From the NCBI RefSeq assembly GCF_050908995.1, contig NC_135126.1, positions 10,044,001 to 10,108,000 on the forward strand: 64,000 nucleotides of DNA. Direction: 5' to 3'. The translations under genes and the position numbers were made by a program. This DNA comes from Andrena cerasifolii. Lineage: Eukaryota; Arthropoda; Insecta; Hymenoptera; Andrenidae. How positions within the stretch are numbered: position 1 is the first letter of the stretch; the number at the start of each line of letters is the position of its first letter. Under the pieces are notes generated by a model. That model did no database searches, was not told the DNA's origin, and worked only from the letters and a program-made list of their open reading frames with translations. Positions 12,070-23,996 of this stretch are shown here, piece after piece.

Positions 12070-12626
12070 ATGGTGAGTGCAGTTTACGTGTATCATTCTT
12101 ATTACCCGGTGATATCATTGACTAGGTTATGAAAGTAGGTCATCGGTTCATACATATCGAGATTTCTGCGATGATATTAACAATCCATCACTCTCTTCAC
12201 ATGCTTCAAGTACATATAATGAATCAATGCGATTTAACATTACAGATAAAATACGTGGCACTGTTTTCCGCCATCTTCTATTTGGCCCAATCCCAGCGGC
12301 CGTCTTACGCCGGTAGTGGCAACCGAGTTTACCCCCAGGTCCTTCCGCAGTATATCGAGGAGCAAGCGGCAGCGGCGGGGGTCGGAAATCGAATAAACAG
12401 CGAAAATGACAGTGGTTTCGTGGCGTTGGGTTCGGTGCCCGCGAGGACGTCCACTACGTCGACGATCCCGCCCGATTTGCCAGTGGATGCACTTGGGGAC
12501 GTCGATCTGGTGAACAGAATCAAAACGTGGCCGAAGGAAAAGCAGCCCTTCTGGTTCCTCAACTGGCAACAGATTCAAGAAAACCGCGGCGACACGAGGC
12601 ACAGGACCCAATCTACTCAACCCTAA
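12070..12626 (+). CDS. Small secreted protein of unknown function, 2 coding exons
   Basis: Exon 1 supplies only the start codon: ATG at 12070-12072 is followed directly by the donor GTGAGTGC. The second exon starts after TTAACATTACAG and runs 12246-12626, ending in TAA. The product has 127 residues. Residues 1-18 (MIKYVALFSAIFYLAQSQ) form a typical signal peptide, followed by RPSYAGSGNRVYPQVLPQYI. The middle is Thr/Ser/Pro-rich and probably disordered. The C-terminal part (DVDLVNRIKTWP, then QPFWFLNWQQI) is hydrophobic-aromatic and looks like the conserved part. There are no cysteines in the mature protein. I do not recognise a characterised family; the QRPSYAG start and PFWFLNW motif resemble uncharacterised secreted insect proteins, from memory only. 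The upstream TATA box and initiator suggest a regulated, tissue-specific promoter. A longer frame in the same register begins at 12129 but lies in the intron. Confidence 0.75.
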
Positions 12627-12797
12627 AGCACCCTACCACAATGGGACCCATACATCGCAGGATAACGGCACCCAGTGATACACACGCGAACATCTACTAT
12701 ATAGTTCGTGTTCGATTCGCGACGACGGCACTGCCGCCGCTTTTCTACTAGTCACACTTTACACTCTTGTAAGACTCACGCCGGTGAGACCTATATA

Positions 12798-12935
12798 GGC
12801 CGGTATTCATCGTCGCTACTTATTCTTAAGCAAATGCTTAAGCATTCGGCATCCTTCACTGACTACTAGGTTAGTAGAGGATGCCGCATGCTTAAGCATT
12901 TGCTTAAAAATATGTACCGACTATGAATACCGGCC
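12798..12935. mobile_element. 138-bp palindromic MITE, probably in the 3' UTR
   Basis: The ends GGCCGGTATTCAT and ATGAATACCGGCC are reverse complements. So are the inner segments (CTTAAGCAAATGCTTAAGCA against TGCTTAAGCATTTGCTTAA, and GGCATCC against GGATGCC), around a loop of about 25 nt. A TA dinucleotide lies at each end (one base off on the right), so the superfamily is uncertain. It lies 170 bp after the stop of the secreted-protein gene. Confidence 0.75.
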
Positions 12936-13061
12936 CTACTGTATCGACACAGGATTAACGTCCGATGACTTAAAATATCTGTCAAATAATATTTCCGACG
13001 AATCTACATAACCAACAAGCGACTTCCCACGTGGTCATTAAGGCGCGAATCATTCCCCGAG

Positions 13062-13067
13062 AATAAA
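13062..13067 (+). terminator. Possible poly(A) signal of the secreted-protein gene
   Basis: This is the first AATAAA after the stop codon at 12626, about 435 nt downstream. If it is used, the palindromic MITE at 12798-12935 is part of the mature 3' UTR. Confidence 0.35.
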
Positions 13068-13801
13068 CCATAGGGAAGAACGTAGCATTTCCCATGATTC
13101 TATCGCAAACGGCTGTTTTTAATCCACCCTACCAAAGCCTATCAAGAAAATTCATTCTTCCGTGAGTATCACACACGTAACAGCTGCTCGTTAGAGACGA
13201 AGATGGTTAATTAACGGAGGTAAGCGAAAGCGTGCTCGGTGAGGCGGTTTTTTGAAATTTCCAATCCACCTGCTGAGCGAGCCGCGATCGCCAATAAGGT
13301 GTAACGTCTGGCCGAGACGGGACAGTCTCCGAGACGTCCGATTGGGTCGCGGCGTAAGTTGCGCACAAGTAGCCGACTATATGTCCATGACGTCACGGAT
13401 AGTCTGTCCAATTGCAGGGGCAAGGATCTCAGTAATAACCGTACGTCGAAGCGTGGCTACTCGTACCCGGGCGCGCAAGCGGGACAGAGGGGGATAAAAA
13501 GGGGAATCTCGTTCCGCGAGAGATGCTGCCCGACAGGGACATGCCGGAACGGTGCCTGCGCTCGATAGCCGTCTGCCATTCATAAGACACATCGCCCCGA
13601 GAAGCGCGCCTCTAAAGCGAGCAGAGCTTAAATGTATCCGAGGTGTCGGCGTGTCGTGGGAAAGGCAGACCGTACGCAACTCGCCGACGCTGCAACCGTA
13701 CCTGACAGTCCACGCGGTCCGGCCCCAAAACACTTTCGCCCCGCTATATACAACACGCGAATTCGCATCGTGTTTCATTCACAACGCGAGCGCCACTGGC
13801 A

Positions 13802-16800
13802 ATGTCGGGAAGTGACAGCCCAACATTCTTTCACGGCCAGCCCTGGTCCAGCTGGATCGAACGAATCGGACGAGACAAACCGTTGAGTAAGTGTGCCGAA
13901 TCGAAGGAGAAAGCCCGTACGTTTGCCCGATGTCGCCGCGCCGGCCGCGACAACGGCCAGCGTCGCAGCCGCCGTCTACCTAACCTCAATCGCTCCGATG
14001 CTCCTTTGTCCGTCGACTTGACGCACACGGGCATCGGCACGTAACGGGCGACCGTCGCCACGCTTCCAATTTTTCGAATTGGCTGGCGACGATCGCCGGC
14101 CACTACGCCATGCCCCGTCGATGCTTTATCGAGCCGCCGCGTGCCTTTTTAGCGAGCTTTTCCACTGACAATTATGTAATTCGTAACGGCGCCGACCGTG
14201 AAAATACGCGTGGAGCGTCCAACGGTCTACGCGTGCACGAAGGTCGCATGGATCTCGCGAAACGATTTTCATTGGACGCGCACGTTGATCGCCTTGTCGG
14301 ACGGCTATATTTCTATTTGTATTTAAATTTCACACCCTTGTATTCGTCTTCCTCTATTTGCCATTCCAGATCTAGGGACAGGAATCGTGCATGTACAAAA
14401 TGTAAACGGAATAAAACTTGTTTACTCAGAAGCTTGTGTTTTTTTTTTTATTTCATATTTTGATAGCGAGACTGGTAAAAAATGTATGGAAATGATTGGC
14501 AATGCAGTTTAAGGGGGCAGATTTGAATTTTATGAAAGTGCAGGGTGGTTGAGGGTTTATTATAATGTTTCTTGAGATAATAATTGGTATCATAGATGCA
14601 GGCAATTTGAAGTTTACATTGTTGAGGATGATTAGTAATGACAGTCTTTCATCTTGGGTTTTTAAGTACTTGTTTAAAGAATTGATGTTAAGTAAATCTT
14701 ACGCGCGTTGTATACGATTTGTTATTGGAATATTTTTGATTCGCGCACTGGGGAGATTTATATTTGCTTCATGAAAGGATTCGGCTTGTTGCAGGCGATG
14801 ACGAGGCAGAAGGACAACTTGCTAGCTCAGTTACCCGCCTTTCGGCAGAAGGTAAATAGTGCTTTGGAATATGCACTTTGTAATATGCTTATTTAACACG
14901 CTGGACGTATGTGAATCTTTTCTAACCAGACGATTCTTGTTTCAGACATTGATTTGTACGGATTCTGTCCTGAAAGAGATACTTTTTACACGGTAGTGTG
15001 CGAAACGTGCCATGCCATAGTCAAACCACAAGCTCTCATCCAGCATATGGGTATGTCACTCTGTTACGATGTTCTTACTGTTGTTAGTAGCGTTAGCGAC
15101 GCATTCATTGAACTAGAATTACTTTACTAGATCCTCTACTTACCCACCGCGAGAAATATTTCTGATTTCAAATATCACACGCAATTTTATAAGATGCAGG
15201 AGATATATAATCTCTCGCTAACTCACTCTTGCATGCACTGTCGCAAACCTGCGTCATTGAATTCAATATTTCCAATGCTATAACACTTTCAATAAGCAAC
15301 GTTCAGAATCAATTCTTTTTTGCATACTAAAAGAAAAAAATCATTCCACATACCTAACACTCTGGGACATGCATGATCAATATAAACAAGCACGACAAAG
15401 AAGTCCCAGCAGAAGGAAAAAAAGAGAGTAGTTCACGACGCAGTATAGCTTATCCCCCAAGCTAACAGTTCCCCACTAATCTGCGTGACAAAGTTGCGTT
15501 GCATAGTGTAAACATAGATGATAATTCTGCCGCAGAAAGTCGCCATCCCTCTGGCACAGTCACTTTTCCGCCACCCTCCACTCCGGTTGTAAAGCCTCCC
15601 GTGAAAACGCCCTACTGTAAAGTGTCGAAACTAAAAAAGGCTCAGTCGACATTATCGTCATCGTCCTCCTCGTCGTCGTCGTCGTCATCGTCCTCGTCGT
15701 CGTCCTCGTCATCGTCGTCTTCTTCTTCGTCATCGTCTTCGTCGTCCTCGTCCACATCCTCGCTGACGGCCTCATCGTCATCGGCGCCGCAGATCCCAGC
15801 TGGGACCAAGATCAATCACGCGATCGTGAAGCGGACCACGGAGCAACCAAACACCGCAGCGAGCTTGCCCCCGTCGATACCGATATCCCCGTCTCCTCGA
15901 TCGCCCCTCGAGTCGTTGCCGGTTCAAACCCTGAACTCTAGCGGTTCGGTGACTGCCTCGAGCCCCGTGAAGAGCCCTGGGACGGCCGGTCAACCTCGAC
16001 GGAAGAGGCTGAAAACGGACCGATCGCTGCTCAAGGACCGCGAGTACGACGCGGATCGGCACTGCGGCGTCTGGAACGAGGAGACGGGGAAGCCTTGCAC
16101 CAGGTCGCTCACGTGCAAGGCCCACACGGTCTCGCTGCGCCGGACGGTGATCGGCCGCAGCAAAACCTTCGACAAGCTCCTCGCGGAGCACAGGGCCGCG
16201 AAGGAGGTGCCGAACAGGCCGACAAAGGTGACCGTAACTGGGACCGTTACTGTATCATCCGCCACCTCCAGCCTCAACCCCCTGACACCCAACACCCCAG
16301 CCCTGACCGTCGAGACGGAAGCGCCCAGCTCGCCGCCCGTTCTATCGCTGCCAGACACGTATCCACTGCCAAAGGTAAGGGTCACCATTATCTCCATGTT
16401 TTCTCTTACTTTCGATCGCCTCTACTGCATCCACGATAGGGGTCTATCACCGCGTGAACATCTTTCACCTTGCGATATCTTATCGTTCTTCTTTAAATCA
16501 GAGGGCTCCTATTGCCTCGTTTGAGTGCTGTCTCGCTTGATTATTCAATTTCATTCGGCACATGGGGATTCGAGACGTGGCACGTTTTCGAGAATCGAGT
16601 AATTTGGCGTGTCGTTTTTCCTGTGGGGGAGAAATCAACGTTTTCTGTTCAGTTCGCTCGGAAAGTAGTTTACATAGTCCAGTTTAGAGCTGATATCTAC
16701 GGCGCGCGGTCTTTTGTGGCGTGTCTTTGGGAATTGTGTGATAATTAGTTTTGTAGACGAAGCGTTGTTTGCAGATTAGATACTATTGAGTTTTCTTTTC

Positions 16801-18805
16801 CTGGTCTTTTTTTTTGTAGCGATGCATAGCTTATTGTAATAGTGTGTTTGTAACGTGATTATGCATGGTCTGGTAATTCTGATTTAGAATTTGCAGCAGC
16901 ATTAAGTTTATTTCTCGGCGGCCCGTGATGGAATACGGAAGAGTTGTACGCGTGGCGGAATAATCTGAATTGATTTCCGTTACAACCCACTTACCTTTCA
17001 TTCCTGAATTTGTATACACCCAGTTTTCCGTCTCATGAAATTTTTCCTGCCGAATATCATACGTCGAGATAAGTTCTTTCATTTCTCGCTCCATTTAGTG
17101 GGAGCAGTAGTAAAAGGGAGGGAGCTTTGGTAGCCGCGTCGAATTATTCAGCAGAAATTTGAAGAAAAAAACAATTGGTTCTACTTTCATCGTCGCATCG
17201 TCGTTTATTCCAACGGAAAGCAGCCACTATTCAGGGTCTCTGAAACAGTGTCAAACTCCAATTACCGGCTTGGCATCTAGCTCGAATCATTCCAGGGAAT
17301 CTCGAGTAGCTTTATAATCGCAGACATTTAAGGAAGCCTTAAGATGCTTCTAATTGTCACCTTAGACGTCAGATGTACGTTGCTTGGAATAAAATTCCGT
17401 AGCGTCTTTAAGAAATGTACGAATCTGTTCTGGGTGCCGTGACAGTCGCATTTTCACAAATCCAGCAGCGCTGCCTTGCGCATTATTTAGGCACAAACGT
17501 GGCATCGATCGGTTGGAAACCGTCTTACATGAATTAGATCCCAATGAGCGGAAGGCTGGCACGCTAATCACGGGCCGCTGTTTTGCGATCAAAATTTCAT
17601 TGAACCACCCGTGGAAGTCGCTTTGGGGCATACAGGTATCAGTCGATACCCGTGATTCGTCGTTTTCGTAGATCTCTTAAGGCGCATCGGACGGAATGTA
17701 GCGTGTCTAGAGGAGATAGAAAAGGGGAGAAGAGAATCTGTAGGGGATGGGGGAGAGAGAGAGGGGGGGGGGGCGAGTGAAAGAGAGATAGAAAAATAAA
17801 ACGTCGCTGACGAACATGGATCGATCGACCCAGACGAGTCAGCTGCGACGGTAGCCTGCACACACGAGGGTGTCGGTTGATACCTGTTTTCTGTTTTTAT
17901 TATTGCAGGCTGTTGATTTGCTTTATCGGTGTCTGGCCCCGCATGGCTCCACTAAACCTGTAAGGCATGGTTTCTTTTGGGCAGTTAAACGCCAACACCT
18001 CGCCAGGGCCCTACGATTCTTATTGCGAGTCGCCAACGCTTCTCTTTTTTAGACCAAGCTCGAAGAGGACTTCGCCAACGAGGAGCTGAGGAGCCTGGAG
18101 TCGTCGATATCGAACTCGACCGGTCCCACCGCCCAGCCGGGGTCCTTGATGGCGCCCATATCCGTGGTGCTGCCATCTCTGTCGCCGCTGCCGGCCAGCA
18201 CCGAGGAGTCGTCGTCGTCGGTCGCCACGCTGATACCGAACACAGCGTCCCCCGCGATACCGGTCGTCCCGGCCGCACTGCCAGCCGCTTGCACCCAACC
18301 GTCGTTAGTGACGACGGTCCTCGAGGCCGAGACACCGGTGGACATCGATCCCGAGGCGGCCATGGCCATCTTCTCGCCCGTCTACAAGGACAAGTCGCAG
18401 TTGGTCATGCAGCTACCGCGCTCCAACAACATCGCCCATTCTCCTATATCTAGGAGCTACCAGGTGCAGGCCTCCATGCCGAGCCTGATATTCGAGCCGA
18501 TAGAGCAGCTGGAGCAACTGGAGCATCTGGAGCAGCAGCACGCCACGCAGATCAACGGGAAGAGGCTGAATCACGCCAACGTCCACTCGTCCAGCCCCGT
18601 GGCGCAACGGCAGTCGAAGAGGACCAAGCACGATTACCAGCAGGACCTGCCCACGGCGATACAGGTCGAGGCGACCACCACGTCCTCGCCCTATCCCCAT
18701 TTCGGGGACATATCCTGGTCGAACTGTCACCCGGAGCCACTGGCGGTCAGCCGGTGGCTTCGTATTTCGTCCAGCCGTAAGCAGTACAACTTTAATATTC
18801 ACTGA
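13802..18805 (+). CDS. Atxn7: Ataxin-7 homologue (SAGA deubiquitinase module), 6 exons
   Basis: Exons 13802-13886, 14795-14851, 14946-15050, 15536-16374, 17909-17959 and 18053-18805 join in frame with GT-AG introns to give 629 residues and a TGA stop. Residues 12-22 (GQPWSSWIERI) match the short N-terminal motif of ataxin-7. Residues 53-86 form the atypical zinc finger (C66-x2-C69-x11-H81-x4-H86, within FYTVVCETCHAIVKPQ). A run of 33 serines spans 123-155. The SCA7 domain lies at about 250-305, with C259, C270, C276 and H279 and the RSLTCKAH core. The remainder is low-complexity with an EQLEQLEHLEQQ stretch. In flies and vertebrates ataxin-7 anchors the Non-stop/USP22, Sgf11 and E(y)2 subunits to SAGA, which removes ubiquitin from histone H2B in the nucleus. 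The vertebrate block after the SCA7 domain is not recognisable and there is no polyglutamine. The final exon has a possible donor at 18778, so other C-termini may exist. Intron 5 is only 93 bp. Confidence 0.9.
15655..15753 (+). repeat. TCN trinucleotide run coding 33 serines
   Basis: Thirty-three consecutive TCN codons (mostly TCG with TCC, TCA and TCT) lie inside ataxin-7 exon 4. The mixed codons mean the run is interrupted at the DNA level, but TCG repeats up to five units long remain. It creates a long meaningless poly-threonine frame on the other strand. Confidence 0.9.
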
Positions 18806-21169
18806 CATAAGACCCCACCCACTCCAGGCTGAGGACCCCGCGCCCCAGGCGCTTCTCTACCTCCTGTTCCTCTCGAGATCCTCGTATTCATGGCCGTCGC
18901 CGTCGATCAGCTAGGTCCGAAGCCTGTCGAGAAGGGGGCATGTCTTGGTGTAGCGGTGAAGTCGGTGTGAGCATGCGCGCGAGCAATGTCCTGCGGAATT
19001 GAGAGAGATCGTCCTTTGCACGCTACTGTGCTGCAACCGATCGGAACAGGTATCCATCTTTTCATTTTCTACGTGTCGTATGTAGAGCTGTATGCACGCC
19101 GACCTATTTCATCGGCGAATTAACGACGATGATGATCGCATCATCCGAAACTCACGGCAGACATCCAAGTATTCAGGCTCGTTATGGATCTTGCCTCGCT
19201 TGGGGCGAGGGGGGGAGGTAGTGTATCGCGAGTGGGTCCATGCGAATGATCCATGACGATTAGTTTGATGAAAGCGGGTTCTGCGAAGTGGAGAGGGTGT
19301 CTTCGCGATTCCCCCGTCCGCTGAATTTCTAGGCCAGTATGGGAAATTATCTTGGGGGTAGCCGCTGGCTAAAATATTCTGGAAATCGGTGCGTGCAGAT
19401 TTCCGCGTAGGATTCGCGTGGTTCGCGAGACCGGGCGTAGCGTGCCGAGCCCGCGATACATTAGGAAACATTCCTCGAGTTCTCCAGGCAACGCGTCGCG
19501 ATTATCATAGCGACCATCCCACAGGAACGTTTGTCGCGATCCCCTATCTCCTGCATCGACGACGATGCTCCTATTCCTATTACTATATATCTCGAGTGAT
19601 GCGACAATAGCAACGCCCAGACCCCTCTCGCAGCACTGTATCGGCAGCTTCCATAGCCTGGCGCACCGACTGATACAGAATTTGTCTCGCGTCGATGAAT
19701 TTTTTTTTTTTTTACCGAACCATTGCGAGCCTCGGCGCAGCGTCGCGGGCGCCAAATTGATCTCTGTCAGCTGACGGGTAGTCGGGATAGGTTCTGGCCT
19801 GAGTGGCGCACCTCTTAGCGATCGATTTCTAGGGGATCCTTCGGCATGCAAAGGATGAGGATTGGATTCGCGCGATACAGAGCAACCGGGTTAAAGAGAT
19901 TCGTGTACAAGGAGCATTGACACGTAGTAGCGTAGTCAAGTATAGTCTGTTTCAGACACGCGAGAATGCATTTTACAAACGCGCGAGCACATGAGTTTTG
20001 TACATATACCATAGAGATCGTACGTTGTCGTCTTGTAAATATATCCGTTGGATAGTTGGCCGCACGTCACGGGCCGAGTGGCGGCCCAGGCGCACGCGAA
20101 CTTCGACTTATTTTCCATGATTCCGGTCCGCGTACGGAGGGTCTCATCTGTACATACATATACCATAGTATATATATATATATTTTTTTTATCAATCACG
20201 ATCTCTTCAACATTTTTACGTACATATATATTATATACATACACGCCCCCCTCCGCGACCTAAGTACGGTACCGTCGTCGTTGATATATATATATTTTTC
20301 TTTCCCCCCAATTTCCTCCGCTTCTGTTCGCGCGTACGATCATATAGTTAAGTAGTACGATGTTAGCGACGAATTTTTTAATGCCACACGACGATCGTTT
20401 TAGTTTCGTTCGCGGTTTTTAGCATCGAAATCGTGTCGCGATTTCGGTGAACGTTTGGCGTTTCGTACCATCCCCCTCCCCTCCAGGGTCTCGAGTAGAG
20501 AAACGGGTTGTTAGCCGGGTAATTAATGGCGATTTAATGGAATCCAATTGTCGAGACTTTGGGGACGACCCCTATCGTGCCGTAATCGACCCGATATTAT
20601 ATAGTAGTACGTATCACCATCCCCATCCTACCCCGCGCCCCTCCCCAGACGATTATTTATTTTTATAAATGTGTCGGTTCTGTTTTGCGTCGCGCGACGT
20701 CGGTCTTTTTTACAGCGTCGCGCGACGGGTGGCATGCATCCGTATAATGGACTTCTTATCATAGATTGTGATATTTAACTAATTAATGATTAGCGAAGAT
20801 AATTCTAAATCACGCGTACGCGCTAGTGAGAGAAGGTGGGCGGCCAAAAAAAAAAAAAGAACGAGGGGGAAATAGAAGGGCGAAAAGGGAAAAGAATCCT
20901 CGAGTCCTCCTCTGCGATCTTCTAGCAGGGCAAAGAGAAAACTATAGAAAAGAAGGAAAAAAGAGATTGCGAATCGCTTTGACGTTTAAGTTGGCTGCAG
21001 TTATCGCCTCCCTACCCCCGCTATAGGTGAGAAATAAAATTCGATGTGTATATCGTGTTTCGTAGGAATTCAGAGAGTTTATCGTTGAGTTTCTCGCGTC
21101 AACGCCGTTTCGTATCGTCGCCACGTTCCATCGACGAACGACGAAGAAGCAATGTAGAGTACGGATAGG

Positions 21170-21180
<11 letters not shown>

Positions 21181-21203
<23 letters not shown>

Positions 21204-21204
21204 G
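21181..21204 (+). repeat. (AG)n microsatellite
   Basis: Twelve uninterrupted AG dinucleotides. Other short simple repeats nearby are TA-rich stretches at 20168-20185 and 21795-21835. Confidence 0.85.
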
Positions 21205-23527
21205 GTAAATATACCTCGCCGATGAGAAATGGGAAATGGGAAACGTAAGGGGCAAGTCGAGTTAGTCCAGTCGACGAAGGGACGTCGAGTTTTCGTTACC
21301 GCGCATGAATAACGATCGACCGTTATCCACTGACGGATACGCCGCGTCGCGTCGGTCCGGTGTCGTCCCCAGATCAATCCGTGAATCGCGCGCGGCGACG
21401 ATTGATCGATGGAGCCCGCGCGCAGCGTCCAGTGCAGCGAAAGCGCAGCTGGTTTTCGTCGACCGTGCAAACGATTTCTTCGCCTTACGATTGTAGCCAT
21501 AAATCTCGCCTTAAGGATAAATTAGCGATCACAGAAAACCGAGTGGAGCCGTTCAGAGGCCTGGCCATCGATCAAGCGTCGCGGCCGCCGCGAGACGCGA
21601 ACAGCAATAATTATTAACGTTCTCGACGGACGCTCGAAAGCGGGCCGGGGGCATGAGACGCGATGCCCAACCCGACCCCGACGGATCGTTTCCAGGCGTC
21701 GTTACCGATCTTCTCGGCTACCTTAACACCGTGATGTAATTTGTACATAGATACAGCGATAGCAATTAGCTGCGTACCTATGGTATATCGATGAAATATA
21801 TATATAGGTATATATTATATATATACGTATATAAACGGGGTGTTTCGTAACGGGCTAGGCGGCCAGGCGAAGCTGGCAATCCACCGCGGACGAGCGAGTC
21901 GAGAAGCACGAAATAAAATCCAACCCTGCCGAGCCTCCATTTCGAGTAAATCGACTGCGAAGATTCATGAAGTGTATTTATGCTCCGAAATCAATTTTCC
22001 GAGAAACGAAGGCTGGTTGGAAGGAAAGTAGCTCCGCGACTTCGACTCGCTCTTCCACGAGGATCCATTTTCATCGGCAGCTGTATCTCATTCGCTGCTG
22101 CGCTCCGTCAATTCTTAGATCCGCTCGCGCTAGACTCCAGTCAGAGCTGGTGCGAGCATATTTCATTTCATATTTTCTACTTATTTTCTCACACGGTATC
22201 GCCTGCTCTTCCATTCGCGTGGCCCGCGGCGGAGCACCCTCTATGTTACGTCGACGTTGAAGGGGATTTAATAACGGGAATACCGGAGGCGTCGAAAGCT
22301 CCGGCAACTGTTTCGAGCGCGTGCCCGCACTGTGTGGATCCGAGATGCGTATAGGCGGTATTATAACGCGCCTGTGGCGTGTTGCGAATAGTTCTCGCTG
22401 TACGTAGCAAGTGCCCTGTGTGCATGCTGTGCCGCGCGAAACACGTATGATCTTTTTTAGCACCGCCCTGCTGTAATAGTGTTCACCCGATCGATGGCTG
22501 TTTTGCTGCGGGAAGCGTGCGAGCAAGTTCCGAGCGGTCGAGAGATGCGACGTGCCTGCGACAGCAAGCAACGATATAAACGGCAAGTGAGGAGCTAGCC
22601 GATCGGCTGAATGGTTGGATGAGAATGGTCGAGCGCGATCCAAGAGGATCGATTTATAGGAATCGCGAGGTTGCCTCGGCCACGATCGCCCTGGACTCTG
22701 TTTACTCGCGGTGCGGACGTTCGTTGAAACATCTTTTTTTTTTTAAATCGTAGCAATAATAGATAGCCCATGATCTAGCATAGCAATAATTTCATTAACT
22801 ACACGTAAGACGCCGATCGCGCACGTTCGATAGGGATAAATTCGTGTCAGGGACGTTCGACGCGCTGATAGAACGATCCGATTTCACCCGAGAAGCCCGT
22901 TCACATCCAGAGGGAACCTTCTTTATCTCCGAGTCTTCTCCCGTTTCCTTTTAATCGGTCGTACGACTCCCCCGTTAGTTTTGGTAAAGAGGACCGTCCT
23001 AGAACATCGCTAGTATTCTCATTCGTTTTCATGAGATCGTTAACGATCCCGCGTGAAGCCACGCGGTGCGCCGGGCATTTCGTGGATCGCATAAGACTGA
23101 GTACGCTTAGAAACGAGAAGAGACACGTAGATCGCACTTCGGACAAAGGGGCTGGCGGCATAGTGCACGTACACGTCTCCTTTGTCCAGCTTCCGGTTTA
23201 GGGGTGGAAGTAGGTGCGATCCTCCTTCTCGTTGATCTCTGCGTACAAAAACTAGCGCCGATGCCGTGGCCGTTCGTCCGTTCGGTTGGTTCGTCGTCTC
23301 GGGCACTGTGACTTTCACGCGGAGGATAGACACCAGAGACAGAGAAGCTCTGACTCCGTTTAGCGACGCAAGACAAGATACTTTTGTGGCATTTAATTTA
23401 AATATATGTTTTGTATTTATTTGTAAGTTGATTTCTGTTCATTCTGTCCGTCTGTCTCACCTTCCAGCCGCTTTATTCGCGCGCCTTTGTCGCGGATAGG
23501 CAGACGATGTCGCATAGAGATACTGTA

Positions 23528-23770
23528 CAGTGAGAGGCCGTTCGTCCACCGCCGCAACGCAATTGCCATTTGAGCAAAAAGCCATTGCAATAGCGACAAA
23601 CACGCGCAGCGTTTTGTTTCTCGTCAACAGAACTTCGTTTCCGTTTTTCTTTTATCTCTTCAGGAAAAATCTAACGAATTTCCTCGAGTTCTACCCAGGA
23701 CATTGCAATGCAATCGTTTTTTAGCCAAATTGCAGTTGCGTTGCGGCCGCGGACGAACGGCCTTATACTG
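23528..23770. mobile_element. 243-bp foldback element with CAGT ends
   Basis: Left arm CAGTGAGAGGCCGTTCGTCC and right arm read in reverse, CAGTATAAGGCCGTTCGTCC, are followed inward by matching CCGCAACGCAA and ATTGCAAT segments. The arms are about 65 bp, with a spacer of about 105 bp. The CAGT ends suggest hAT, but the 8-bp flanks do not match, so the superfamily is open. Confidence 0.65.
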
Positions 23771-23896
23771 CCTGCGGCTTCTGGGTATAAATCGTGTTTT
23801 TCCAGCGATATTCCGAACCCCGCCGGTTGGGCATGCCCTGAATACCTCACCTACGCTTCGTCCACCCACGATCGCACTCGGGAGACATTGACACTG

Positions 23897-23996
23897 GCCA
23901 ACGGCTGCGAGCCACGCAGGAAAGCACCGGTTCTCTTCCGATCACCGAAGTTAAACTTCGTTAGACACTTGGATGGGCTGTATGAGACCGTTGGCC
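23897..23996 (+). pseudogene. 5S rRNA-like pseudogene or 5S-derived element
   Basis: The ends GCCAACGGC and CCGTTGGC pair as in 5S rRNA. The middle contains AAGCACCGGTTCTC, TCCGATCACCGAAGTTAA and CACTTGGATGGG, the best-conserved 5S segments, in the right order. Compared with a 120-nt 5S rRNA it is about 20 nt short, lacking most of the arm between the internal promoter boxes, and box C is altered (TTAGACACTTGGATGGGCTG). It is therefore a decayed 5S copy or the head of a 5S-derived SINE rather than a working gene. Confidence 0.75.

Noticed and set aside
14797..14896. Frame starting MTRQKDNLLAQLPAF as the ataxin-7 start
   Set aside because: This register hits TAG soon after the next exon begins. 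Only the other register (DDEAEGQLASS) joins exon 1 at 13802 and the zinc-finger exon.
15499..15535. Extension of ataxin-7 exon 4 upstream to the start of its open frame
   Set aside because: The acceptor CTGCCGCAG at 15535 is the one that fits the phase-1 donor at 15051 and restores the conserved H-x4-H spacing of the zinc finger.
15560..15781. Threonine-rich minus-strand frame
   Set aside because: It is the reverse complement of the ataxin-7 serine run.
22071..22643. 190-codon minus-strand frame
   Set aside because: No domain, no promoter or splice context, and an overlapping plus-strand frame is equally open.
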